Positions 1 through 8,383 of a stretch of 64,000 nt of DNA are shown here, piece by piece (the first letter of the stretch is position 1; the number at the start of each line of letters is the position of its first letter). The notes beneath the pieces are model-generated. The model worked only from the letters and a program-made list of their open reading frames with translations. It ran no database searches and had not been told where the DNA came from. Origin of the DNA: Sinorhizobium terangae (lineage in GTDB: Bacteria; Pseudomonadota; Alphaproteobacteria; Rhizobiales; Rhizobiaceae); NCBI RefSeq assembly GCF_009601505.1, contig NZ_WITC01000057.1:124001-188000 (forward strand). The letters are read 5' to 3'. Made by a program: the position numbers and the translations under genes.

Positions 1-116
1 CCCCAACGCGCATTTTCAAACATTTGCGTAATGCCAAGATCCACTGCAGCATGATCGGAAATTACGGTCTGAAAGGGCGACGTTGCAGCGAATAAGGAGA
101 GGATCTTAGGCCGCAA
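1..116 (-). CDS. Possible partial ORF running off the left edge
   Basis: Reading leftward from a TTG at 116 there is an uninterrupted frame of about 38 codons that leaves the window. It starts six bases after the stop of the pectate-lyase-like gene, so it could be the next cistron. No clear ribosome binding site precedes it, and the peptide (including a stretch reading FQTVISDHAAVDLG) matches no family I recognise. It may equally be non-coding. Upstream neighbours are polysaccharide genes, so a glycan-related role would be a guess. Confidence 0.2.
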   Translation of the reverse strand, partial: MRPKILSLFAATSPFQTVISDHAAVDLGITQMFENARW

Positions 117-121
117 CCAAA

Positions 122-1606
122 TTATTCTTCAACCAAGGGCAATTTGACGTCGCCGTCTTCGCTATCACCGGCCATGAAATGGAGAAACTCCTCCAGGTTT
201 GTCCATCCGTCATTGTCCGCATCTTGCGGGCCATCATTGGCATCTGCCGCATCCATGCCGTTCTTGACTTCCCAATCGTCTGAAATGCCGTCCATATCAC
301 TGTCTTGGTAAGGCACCCCAGCGGCAAGGTCCGGCCATCCCCCGACGTCCTCCGGATCTGTTTCGAGCAATCGTCCGCGGCGATTTTTGACGTCCTCAAT
401 AATGCGTCGGTCGACGGCATCGCGTTCCGGCTTTGTCGCGCCGGCATTCGCCAGGACATCTTCGTAGGCACTCATCGGCGCGGAAGTGCGGATCTGGGGC
501 GCGTCGAATGGTGCCGCCACAACAAATCGCCTCTGGCCCTCGGCCAAAACCAAGCTGTCATCCTGCCCGGATTCAGTCCGGTAGGGTTCGTCATAGTTGT
601 CCTTGACGTAAATCGAGTGACCAAGCCCGCTTTCATTGAAGAGATGCACCATGTGGTCGTTTCGCAACTTCTCTCCTGCGATCTTGTAATTGCCGACGAC
701 GTTCGCCTGGATATGCGCCCATTCATCGCCAAAGCTCACGACGTACTGCCACTCTGGCGAGAAAAATACATTATTCACAACATCGGCAACCGCTCCGGCA
801 TTTTTCATTTTGATCTGCGGATTTCTGTATTTTCCGAGAGCAAAAAGCGAGTGGTGCACAGAGACGTTGCCGCCCTTGGTAAACAACATATTGCGTGCGC
901 GATTCTCTTTCCCCGGCCCACCTATCAGGAGCGGCTCGCTCGTAATTCCCCACTGCCACGTGAAATTGCTGGCATCTTCTGAATCGATCGTCTCATCCGA
1001 TCCCCAACTGGCAGAGATATGATCGAGCATGATGTTTCTCGCCGCCTCGGTGTACATTCCGAGGCTCCCGGAACAGCAGGCTTTACGCGTATGTGGACCA
1101 GCGCGCAGGCGAACGTGTCTTATGATCACGTCGTTGGTCACGATTTCGATTGAAGGACGTATTTGTGTCCGACCGTTGCGGATCGCGATGCCTCCGCCCG
1201 GTGCCGTCTCTCCGGCAATGGTCAAAAATGGATTTCGAACAACCAATGATCGCTCGCGGAGAACAATGGTACCGCCCGTGCGAAAGATGCAAATGCGCGG
1301 CCCGGACGCTTCGATGCAGTCACGCAGGGAACCTGGACCGGATTCTTTCGTGTTGACGACATAGATCACCTTCCCCCCTCGGCCGCCAAGGGAGCCGGCA
1401 CCGAAGCCTTCGGCCGTGGGAAAGGCGCGTTGTCTACCGTCGGGAAGCTTGGGTGAAAGAGGCCCCTCGAGCGCCGTTGCGGTCTGGGCAACAGCCTCCC
1501 CTGGATGCCCGATACACAATGCGCAGAGCAGCCCCGCCAACATCAAGAAGCGGGCGACCGTGAAAGGAAATACGCTTACACTACGCGACCGAATATTTAC
1601 CTTCAT
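122..1606 (-). CDS. Secreted pectate-lyase-like beta-helix protein with C-terminal calcium motifs
   Basis: A 494-residue protein. The N-terminus has a basic start, a hydrophobic run (about residues 18-33) and a likely signal peptidase site near AVA-Q at about 40, so it should be exported. The body from about 60 to 400 resembles the pectate lyase superfamily (right-handed parallel beta-helix): an AEGFGAGSLGGRGG opening, a GSLRDCIEASGPR segment, an ITIAGET-like turn and a DHIS-SWGSDE segment. The C-terminus has two Asp-rich loops, DSDMDG at about 435 and DADNDG at about 462, resembling thrombospondin-3/EF-hand calcium sites. It is the last clear gene of the leftward Wzc-GT-Wzy-sulfotransferase group, which suggests trimming or release of the acidic polysaccharide made there rather than plant pectin degradation. 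Substrate and cleavage chemistry are inferred from the family only. Confidence 0.8.
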   Translation of the reverse strand: MKVNIRSRSVSVFPFTVARFLMLAGLLCALCIGHPGEAVAQTATALEGPLSPKLPDGRQRAFPTAEGFGAGSLGGRGGKVIYVVNTKESGPGSLRDCIEASGPRICIFRTGGTIVLRERSLVVRNPFLTIAGETAPGGGIAIRNGRTQIRPSIEIVTNDVIIRHVRLRAGPHTRKACCSGSLGMYTEAARNIMLDHISASWGSDETIDSEDASNFTWQWGITSEPLLIGGPGKENRARNMLFTKGGNVSVHHSLFALGKYRNPQIKMKNAGAVADVVNNVFFSPEWQYVVSFGDEWAHIQANVVGNYKIAGEKLRNDHMVHLFNESGLGHSIYVKDNYDEPYRTESGQDDSLVLAEGQRRFVVAAPFDAPQIRTSAPMSAYEDVLANAGATKPERDAVDRRIIEDVKNRRGRLLETDPEDVGGWPDLAAGVPYQDSDMDGISDDWEVKNGMDAADANDGPQDADNDGWTNLEEFLHFMAGDSEDGDVKLPLVEE

Positions 1607-1705
1607 GCTCTCATGCCACCAAATCGAAGCTGAAATTCAATCTTGCCAGAGTGCAATTGCCAGCGCAGGGGCGATGACTTTCGCCGAAGACATAATCCGC
1701 ATTTC

Positions 1706-2629
1706 TCAAAGATAGCCGTAGCGCCTGAGCATCCAACCGCCCAATCGCTGAAAGGAAGCTTGCTGACCGGATGGCATGCGTGTTCGCCACGTCTCATCTT
1801 TATTGAGTGCGATCGATGCATTCATGCGTAATCGGTTCCCTGCGACTTGGTGTCCTGGCCCCATGGAACCGCCGCTTTGAAGAGTTGAACCGATCTGGCT
1901 TAGATCAAGCTCAAGAAATGTCCCGATTTGCTGCATGATCCCGACAGGATCAGATGCAAAATCCTCGTATCTTACTCGCATGACCTTTTGTGGGCCCAGT
2001 TTTCGCAGGAGGTATTCGACTGCGAGATTCACGATGCTCCATCGCAAAGCGGTCCTGAATACCGACTTTGGCTTGATTTCCTTCTGCAGTCCTGATTTTT
2101 CGTCACGCTGATAGCCCTTGAGCAGCGACCAAGCCACACCGCGCCCGTCGCGCACCAGGTGGATGACGCGCATGTCAACTCCCGGGATCTGCGCAAGCGC
2201 CATCGCTCTCCCCGGCAACTTCGAAGAGTCGACAACCATCTGCTTGCCCGACGACGACAGCATCTCATCAAATAGACGCTTTGTATGAAGTGCATATGGC
2301 GAAAACTGCCTTCCGAGACCAATGCCACTAAGTACTTTAAAGAATACCGGCAAGCCTTCAAATTTCTTTTGAAGTGCGCAATATTCTGACATGAACGTCG
2401 GATCGCTATCCTTCGACCACTTTTGCAAGACTGTGCTCCAGACGGCACAATCGCGAATTGGATGGCCGCACGCACAATATTCATTCCGGCGCCACACGTG
2501 CCGCGTGAGACACGTTATCTCCCCCGCGCCCACCACCACAGGATGTTGTCCCAAGGCAATATCGAGAAGGGTTGACCCGCTACGTCCGTAACCTGCGATA
2601 TAAACGATGCGCGTTGCTTGCGTGGGCAT
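1706..2629 (-). CDS. PAPS-dependent sulfotransferase family protein
   Basis: A 307-residue cytosolic protein. The 5'-phosphosulfate-binding loop is visible as GYGRSGSTLLD at residues 13-23, and the 3'-phosphate-binding segment as VIHLVRDGRGVAWS around residues 154-167. A CACG...C cluster at 51-60 is usual for the bacterial branch. Family members move sulfate from PAPS to a sugar hydroxyl or other acceptor. It lies between a polysaccharide polymerase gene and the beta-helix protein gene, so a repeat unit, lipid-linked intermediate or LPS/K-antigen sugar is the likely acceptor. PAPS could come from the cysD-cysN/C operon at 27-30 kb of this window. The acceptor cannot be told from sequence. It is not NodH by obvious context, since no nod genes are adjacent. 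Confidence 0.85.
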   Translation of the reverse strand: MPTQATRIVYIAGYGRSGSTLLDIALGQHPVVVGAGEITCLTRHVWRRNEYCACGHPIRDCAVWSTVLQKWSKDSDPTFMSEYCALQKKFEGLPVFFKVLSGIGLGRQFSPYALHTKRLFDEMLSSSGKQMVVDSSKLPGRAMALAQIPGVDMRVIHLVRDGRGVAWSLLKGYQRDEKSGLQKEIKPKSVFRTALRWSIVNLAVEYLLRKLGPQKVMRVRYEDFASDPVGIMQQIGTFLELDLSQIGSTLQSGGSMGPGHQVAGNRLRMNASIALNKDETWRTRMPSGQQASFQRLGGWMLRRYGYL

Positions 2630-3033
2630 CCTATAAGCCTTCCATCTCCTAGTGCTTTATCTTGAGGTTGAGTTTGGCTTTCGTCTTGTGCGGGTGTGTA
2701 TGCGCGGTGGAACAAGGCTCACGCTCGCCAACTAATCACTGCTCCGGCGAACTGCCCAACAACCCAATATGCTTGGCCATTGACCTCCGGTATCGAAGGA
2801 AGATCCCTATCATTGTCACTAACGATCCAGGACATCGACTGTCCTCCCAATCGTTACGCCCGGCGCTGTCCCGCATTAAGTGGGCAGGAACAAAGTGATC
2901 ACAACCTCGTTTGACAATCGGATCAACGCCTGACCGACGGCCCCGAGCGGCCGCGATGAAATAAGAAAAAACATCTCAATAATAAACGCTTGATCGTCAG
3001 CAACAGTCCGAGTTACCGCGACTATGGGCGAGG
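2630..3033. other. Intergenic region without a convincing gene
   Basis: About 400 bases between the polymerase stop and the sulfotransferase start, both on the minus strand. Short frames exist on both strands but have no recognisable protein pattern or ribosome binding site. The part nearest the polymerase stop is A-rich and may hold a promoter for the sulfotransferase. The length of the gap argues that the sulfotransferase and lyase form their own transcription unit. Confidence 0.4.
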
Positions 3034-4515
3034 TTACTTCATTCTCCTGTCTTCGCCAACCTTAGAGATGCGGTGAAGGACGCTTTTCTGCCCGACTTTA
3101 GTGGCGGAGCGGATCGGTGTTTGTGTCTTGTGCTGAACGTATCTTGCCCGCGACCCGCCGGGGCGCGTGGGTATAGCCCGCCGCAGTTGTGCAAGGCCGA
3201 GTCCAAGGCACAAAAAAACTGGTATTGTCCAATATCTCGCATACATGTGCGGATTGAACAAAGCGATCGTGAGAAAGACAATGACAGTTGTCACCATCGC
3301 GGCAAGTACGTGTTTATCTCCACCGTCTCTTCGGATTCCCACCGCAAGCAGTACAGCGACACCCGAAAACAACATCCAGCCGACAAGCGCGAGCAATCCG
3401 CCTTCAACCCAAAGAAGAAGATAAAGATTGTGAACGGGCGCAGTTTGCACACTTCTCTCTCGGAATTGGTCGGCTCCGACTCCTACGAACCAAATCTGCT
3501 CATCGGAGATCATCTGAACAGCTTCTTCCATAAGTGCTGCTCTTGAAACGAAGGTTCCGGCTTCTGAGATGTCGCCGGAGGAAATAGCGTCCAAAACGCG
3601 CGTTTGGAACGCTCGGGGCAGCATATCTTTGCTGCCAAATAGCGCCAACGCTCCAAGAAGAATGGCCGCTCCAAGTGTCAGGCGTAACAGCAATCGAGGG
3701 GTTGAAATGAACGCAACGAAAACGGTCAAGCAAATCGCCATCACAAACAGCCCGCTGTTGGAGCTTGTCAGAACAACTGTAACGATGAACAGTGCAACTA
3801 TCGGCAAGGCCAAGTAAGACTTGAGTCGGCCTGAAGACCAGAAAAAGAGAAGAATTGGCATTGTCAGCCCGTTCATCGCTGCGGCCAGATTCGGATTTCG
3901 CAGCACGGTCGCCAGGCGCTTCCCGCCCGTCACCACGCCCCTTCCTTCTCCTGGTACATACCCGACCGCGTAGAATGTAAATATACCATGAATATCGATG
4001 AGAATTATGCTTGCCAGGAAGATCGCGGCCAGCCGATACGCTTCCTTTGGATCGTTTCGGACCAGGATCATCATCAAAAACAGGTAGGCGAAGAGATACT
4101 GCGCCGTCACAATCAGTCCTCGATCAGGACTGTTATGGAAAAGGCTGCCAATCATCATCCCGACGAACAGAAGCACGAACGCGACAAGCCAAAGTGTCGT
4201 TGCCTGCTCGAGCGGTTTGTTTAAGATCCGTCCGCTGATCAATAGAAGGAAAAGGCTCAAGCAAAAGAAGAAATCGCTAAACGTAAAGAAAAGATCAGAA
4301 AACCGCAACGTCGCGTACGGCGCCAAAAAAACAGCCACGTAGACGACAGCGCGCTCAATCGCCGCCAAGCGAATGTGCAAATTGCGGGAATGGCCCCCGG
4401 TATATGGTTGAGCGGCCTCTGTCACGCCTCCCTCCGACGCTGTAACTGTCGCTTCGTACAAGATACCCGATCGATCACGGATTATCGACCTGCGCTCGCG
4501 AAGCGCTGAATCCAT
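3034..4515 (-). CDS. Wzy / O-antigen-ligase-like polysaccharide polymerase
   Basis: A 493-residue integral membrane protein with about ten or more hydrophobic helices from residue 55 to 430 and a hydrophilic basic tail. Helix spacing, an NPNLAAAMNG segment before a central helix, and a large periplasmic loop followed by a GVGADQFRE-type segment fit the O-antigen ligase/Wzy superfamily, which polymerises or ligates lipid-linked repeat units in the periplasm. The start chosen overlaps the end of the upstream glycosyltransferase by 41 bases, and the first 50 residues are hydrophilic, so a later non-ATG start is possible. Its partners would be the Wzc-like protein and GT4 enzyme just upstream. 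Polymerase versus ligase cannot be settled here. Confidence 0.8.
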   Translation of the reverse strand: MDSALRERRSIIRDRSGILYEATVTASEGGVTEAAQPYTGGHSRNLHIRLAAIERAVVYVAVFLAPYATLRFSDLFFTFSDFFFCLSLFLLLISGRILNKPLEQATTLWLVAFVLLFVGMMIGSLFHNSPDRGLIVTAQYLFAYLFLMMILVRNDPKEAYRLAAIFLASIILIDIHGIFTFYAVGYVPGEGRGVVTGGKRLATVLRNPNLAAAMNGLTMPILLFFWSSGRLKSYLALPIVALFIVTVVLTSSNSGLFVMAICLTVFVAFISTPRLLLRLTLGAAILLGALALFGSKDMLPRAFQTRVLDAISSGDISEAGTFVSRAALMEEAVQMISDEQIWFVGVGADQFRERSVQTAPVHNLYLLLWVEGGLLALVGWMLFSGVAVLLAVGIRRDGGDKHVLAAMVTTVIVFLTIALFNPHMYARYWTIPVFLCLGLGLAQLRRAIPTRPGGSRARYVQHKTQTPIRSATKVGQKSVLHRISKVGEDRRMK

Positions 4516-5698
4516 TGATACCTATGAGTTCCTCGTAGACTGATGTAATTGCATGCACGTGCCGCTCGACACTGAAGCGCGCCCGCGCTTCGACGCGTGC
4601 TGTCTCCACGATGTGTTCGTGGCAGGCAGAATTGTTGAACAGAGTTAAACAGGCTTTGGCGAACTCATCCGGATCATCCGGGCGAACGAGCATTCCGGTC
4701 TCGCCATCTTCGACGACTTCTGGATTTCCACCTGAGTCGGCCGCAATGACTGGTGTGCCCAGCAACATCGCTTCGACAAGAGTTCTTCCCAGAGGTTCGT
4801 TGACGGCCGTTACCAGAAGGGCATCGAGCCCCGCGATCCAGGGTTCGCTCGGATACCGAAAGCCCATAAAGTGAATGCAATCCGCAACTCCAAGTGCTTC
4901 GGCTCGCGATCTTGCAGCGTCGTCGAGCCCATTAAGTGCGTTCCCGAAAAACAGTCCTGCAAACTTCACTTGCGGCGCCAACCGCTTTAGGGCAGCCAAA
5001 GCTTCTACAAACAAGATAGGCCGCTTGCGGTCCACCAGGGTTCCCACATATCCGAGGAGCTTTGTCTCGGGCGAACAACCAATTGCCGCTACCACATTGC
5101 TCCGAGCGGCTTCGCGTTCGACGCAGACCATCTTCATCACGTCGAATGGGCTATGAACGACACTGCACTTGCCTGCTGCAGAAAAAAGGCCAGGGCGAGG
5201 CGACGCAAATTTTGATACAGCCACGACACGACTGGGGAGCCAGGGAGCGACGCGTCGCAATCCGAACGAATATGCATCGCCGCGGTGATGCCAGAGATGC
5301 TTGGATCCTGCGAGTCGTGCTGCAAGTCCCCAGACGAGATGCGCACGGCCGTCATTTGTATGCACTATTGCGGCATTTCTCGCTCTCAGAAACCTCACAA
5401 GCGCAGGAAGGCTTCGCGCGACGTTCACGGCTGCGGCGCCATTGCGCGCGCCCGCCCGCTCCAAACGGTTTATGACGGGAGCGGCTTCAAAGTCGATCCC
5501 CTCGCGGCGAAAAAGTTCTGCAACTGGCCCGTCCACATCATGAAGAACAACCAACGGCAAAAAACGGGAATCGGGAAGATTTCGTATCAATCCAAGTGCG
5601 GACATATGGCTTCCGCCGACAAAATCTCCTATGAAGGGGAAACATACAACTACCTTCTGGCCGCATTTCGTCATGCTAATCATTCTCCATGCGAGCAC
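4475..5698 (-). CDS. GT4 family glycosyltransferase
   Basis: A 407-residue cytosolic enzyme of the GT-B fold. The N-terminal domain has a GGSHMSALGL segment near residue 28 and an HTNDGRAHLVWGLAA segment typical of acceptor-side domains. The C-terminal domain carries the nucleotide-sugar E-x7-E element (EPLGRTLVE) followed by AMLLGTPVIAADSGGNPEVV, as in retaining GT4 enzymes. It probably adds one sugar to a lipid-linked repeat unit. An in-frame ATG a few codons downstream (MISMTK) is an alternative start. It overlaps the polymerase gene. A gap of 180 AT-rich bases separates it from the Wzc-like gene upstream. Donor and acceptor are unknown. Confidence 0.85.
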   Translation of the reverse strand: MLAWRMISMTKCGQKVVVCFPFIGDFVGGSHMSALGLIRNLPDSRFLPLVVLHDVDGPVAELFRREGIDFEAAPVINRLERAGARNGAAAVNVARSLPALVRFLRARNAAIVHTNDGRAHLVWGLAARLAGSKHLWHHRGDAYSFGLRRVAPWLPSRVVAVSKFASPRPGLFSAAGKCSVVHSPFDVMKMVCVEREAARSNVVAAIGCSPETKLLGYVGTLVDRKRPILFVEALAALKRLAPQVKFAGLFFGNALNGLDDAARSRAEALGVADCIHFMGFRYPSEPWIAGLDALLVTAVNEPLGRTLVEAMLLGTPVIAADSGGNPEVVEDGETGMLVRPDDPDEFAKACLTLFNNSACHEHIVETARVEARARFSVERHVHAITSVYEELIGINGFSASRAQVDNP

Positions 5699-5878
5699 TT
5701 CTCAAATGCAAGGTGATTATGGAAGTAAGATTCTTTTCTTTTCTTCCCTGATGGCCTTTATATATTTTCTATATATTGCTGCGCGCATTCGCACCGGCTC
5801 ATCGACCCCATCATCCCCAGGCTATGCGGCCTGCTATCGGCCGATCAAAGGCGAGACCAAATTCTTATGAGAACGGTT

Positions 5879-7894
5879 CTAACGGACGTGCGATGAAGAA
5901 TTGAGCGAGTCTCGCGCCGGAGGCGTGGGAGCGGTGTTCACTTCTAATTCTGTATCGGCGCCACTGAAAGTTTCACCATTTCTGCGGATACGATTTTGAA
6001 TCCAACCGCCGGCCGCCGGAATGCGTTTGGAAGTTATGACAAAGCCTCCGTAATGATGGCTCTTGTGAACTTCGGGATTGACCTGGTGAATTACGGTGCC
6101 GATCAAAGGCGCATGATTCATCCGGAGCTGCGACACACTATCCAGCAACTGCTCTTCTGTAGTCTTGCCCCAAGACACCAATAAAATCACCCCATCAACA
6201 AAAGGCGAGAGCCAGTTTGCATCCCCAGAGGTGAGGACCGGCGGAGCGTGAAGCACAATGAATTCGTACCCGTTCTGTCTGAGGGCCAATATCAGCTCAC
6301 AGAGTTTTTCGGAGTCTAGCGATCTGAATGGCTCCATCATTACGGGCGTCGCGTCAATGAAGCCAAAAGCAGGCAAAGTCGGAATTGTCTGCACCACGTC
6401 CGCCAGGGAAGCTTCATTTCTAAGATAGCGTTCGATCAATTCCGGCGAGCGTTCCACGCTTTTCAGATACGGAACGTTGTGTTGATGGAAATCGAGATTG
6501 ACGAACACGGTAGGGCGCCCGTCTGCTGCAGCGGCAGTTGCGATACCCCAAGCCGTCGAGGCGTTCGCAACGTCCTGAAGGCAAGAGGTCACCATGACAA
6601 CGCGATGCGGTTGTTTCACCTCAGAATAGCGGCAGGCCATATAGACTGACCGCTCTGCCTCTGCACACGTAAAGTTGCTCCAGTCTGGAATGCACGAGGA
6701 CCGCTTGGTGCCGGGCAGATGCTTCGGGACCTTTGGTATGTAGCCCAGATTGGGCAACCGCAAAAGTTGCGAGGTTCGTTGCCCGCTCCGGATTCGCGTG
6801 TCGGCTGTCTCCAAAAGGAGCGCGAGCAAAAAGGCCAGCAAAGTGGATCCGGTAAATGCCGCCGGGATAATAATATTGGGCTTAGGAAATGATGGTGAAT
6901 TCGGAACCTCGGCCGCTGACACAATCCGTGCACTCGGCTTTAGAGATTCGGCCTCGAGGTCCGACAAAATACGCTGAACCTCGTCTTCGATCATATTGCG
7001 AACACCCGCGATTTGCGAATCTGCATCGATCATCTGAGGATGGTTCTTGCCAAACTTGGCGGCGAGCTCGGCGCGATTCTGCTGTAACCGGGCCTCTTCA
7101 TTCCGCAACGTTATCAAGAGCGGTTGCGTCATGCTCTGCCGAAGAAAAGCCACGGCGCCACCGGTGTTTAGCGCACGTTCCTTGTCTGCAATCCGCTCAT
7201 ACTGCTTGAATTCGAGCGAAGCTTCGACGTAGAGGCTGGCAATCGTATTTGCGAGTTCTTGAGCAACTTTAGGATTGTTGTTTGTTACAGTGATTCTTAC
7301 GGCGAGGCTCTCGCCAGTCCGGCTGACGGTAAACTGGGACAGTACCGCGGAGATCGCGCGATCCCGTTGCGTTCTTTCATCCGGCGGAGGCCTAACGGAA
7401 TCACGCGGCCTCTGGGCTCCGATGATCCCCGCGAAATATCTGGCCAGCCGGTCGCCGAGGCTTTCCGGCCTATTGCCGCTGCGGGCAAACGGGTTGAAGT
7501 TTGGATCATCGATGAGATTCAATCGATCGACAATACGACCGGCAAATTCCCGTGATTGCAGAACGTCCATCTCGGTTTCAGCCGCCGAGCGATCGCGCTC
7601 AAGCGACGTCAAGGATGCGTCGGTGGCAAACGGCCGAACATCTTTCCGTTCCAGCACCACTTCTGAACTGGCGGTATAGGTTTCGGGAAGCGTATACGAT
7701 GCAATCGCAGCCAGCAAAGTGCAGAAGAGAACCACTGACGCGATAAGCCAAATACGCCTCTTGATCAGGGCCCAAACATCTAGAAGGCCTATCGTATGCC
7801 CACTCCTCTGAGCGGCAAATTCAACACTTTCTCGGTAATGAGCGCGAGCAGATAGGCTGCCATCCGGAACGAATGTCGTCATGGAAACCTTCAA
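5879..7894 (-). CDS. Wzc/ExoP-type polysaccharide co-polymerase with degenerate tyrosine-kinase domain
   Basis: A 671-residue inner-membrane protein. A first transmembrane helix lies near residues 48-68, followed by a Wzz-like periplasmic domain with coiled-coil character, a PNSPSFPKPN proline-rich motif and a second helix near 340-362. The C-terminal cytoplasmic domain has the BY-kinase shape, but the P-loop is lost: residues 437-447 read SCLQDVANAST, with Asn444 where the Walker A lysine should be and both glycines gone. The A' and B motifs are also altered (VFVNLDFH, VLHAPPV), and the C-tail has no tyrosine cluster. It should still set chain length or gate export with Wzx/Wzy, but probably without autophosphorylation. 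It is the first gene of the leftward cluster, behind an AT-rich likely promoter region. Confidence 0.85.
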   Translation of the reverse strand: MKVSMTTFVPDGSLSARAHYRESVEFAAQRSGHTIGLLDVWALIKRRIWLIASVVLFCTLLAAIASYTLPETYTASSEVVLERKDVRPFATDASLTSLERDRSAAETEMDVLQSREFAGRIVDRLNLIDDPNFNPFARSGNRPESLGDRLARYFAGIIGAQRPRDSVRPPPDERTQRDRAISAVLSQFTVSRTGESLAVRITVTNNNPKVAQELANTIASLYVEASLEFKQYERIADKERALNTGGAVAFLRQSMTQPLLITLRNEEARLQQNRAELAAKFGKNHPQMIDADSQIAGVRNMIEDEVQRILSDLEAESLKPSARIVSAAEVPNSPSFPKPNIIIPAAFTGSTLLAFLLALLLETADTRIRSGQRTSQLLRLPNLGYIPKVPKHLPGTKRSSCIPDWSNFTCAEAERSVYMACRYSEVKQPHRVVMVTSCLQDVANASTAWGIATAAAADGRPTVFVNLDFHQHNVPYLKSVERSPELIERYLRNEASLADVVQTIPTLPAFGFIDATPVMMEPFRSLDSEKLCELILALRQNGYEFIVLHAPPVLTSGDANWLSPFVDGVILLVSWGKTTEEQLLDSVSQLRMNHAPLIGTVIHQVNPEVHKSHHYGGFVITSKRIPAAGGWIQNRIRRNGETFSGADTELEVNTAPTPPARDSLNSSSHVR

Positions 7895-8383
7895 AAATAA
7901 AATTTTTCTCTATTCGGTTAGCTTAGTAAAATATTCAATACGGCGCAATAACTCAGTTTGAAGTTGTTAGCATCGCATTTTACGGCATCGGTGTCACGCC
8001 TAATCGGCTTCACGTCCGGCGTCCTGTGAGGCGAAAGGCTTAAAGGCGCTCCCGTGACGGCCTCAGAATAGCGCGCGGCGCATTATTCGCAAGGATTGAC
8101 TTGAGCTGTATCTCCATTGCTGACGGCTTCGAATGGCACTGCTGCGATCTGCCGCCCCGCAAGCCGACGCTCTTCGCACAGCAGATAGCTGGTCACCAGC
8201 TGCGGCAAAGCCAGTCGACAGGGAAAGGAGTTCGAGGAGTTCCGATCGCGAAGAAACTGGGCGCTTCTGCGCTGGACAGCGCTGTTCTTACAGTGTTCAA
8301 TGACTTAATTGTACATCACGTTGCCTATTGCCCGTCCGGTTAGGACGTCTCGCGTTGTTCATTACTTTGGCCATTCTCGGATC
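7895..8383. promoter_or_regulatory. Divergent intergenic region between Wzc-like and formyltransferase genes
   Basis: About 490 bases. The 100 bases next to the Wzc-like start are strongly AT-rich and are the best place for its promoter. The remainder is GC-richer. A plus-strand frame at 8101-8343 is open for 80 codons but has no ribosome binding site or recognisable pattern, so I do not call it a gene. No clear inverted repeat was found. Confidence 0.4.

Noticed and set aside
8101-8343. An 80-codon plus-strand frame in the gap before the formyltransferase
   Set aside because: No ribosome binding site and no recognisable pattern. I considered a recombinase remnant but saw no motif.
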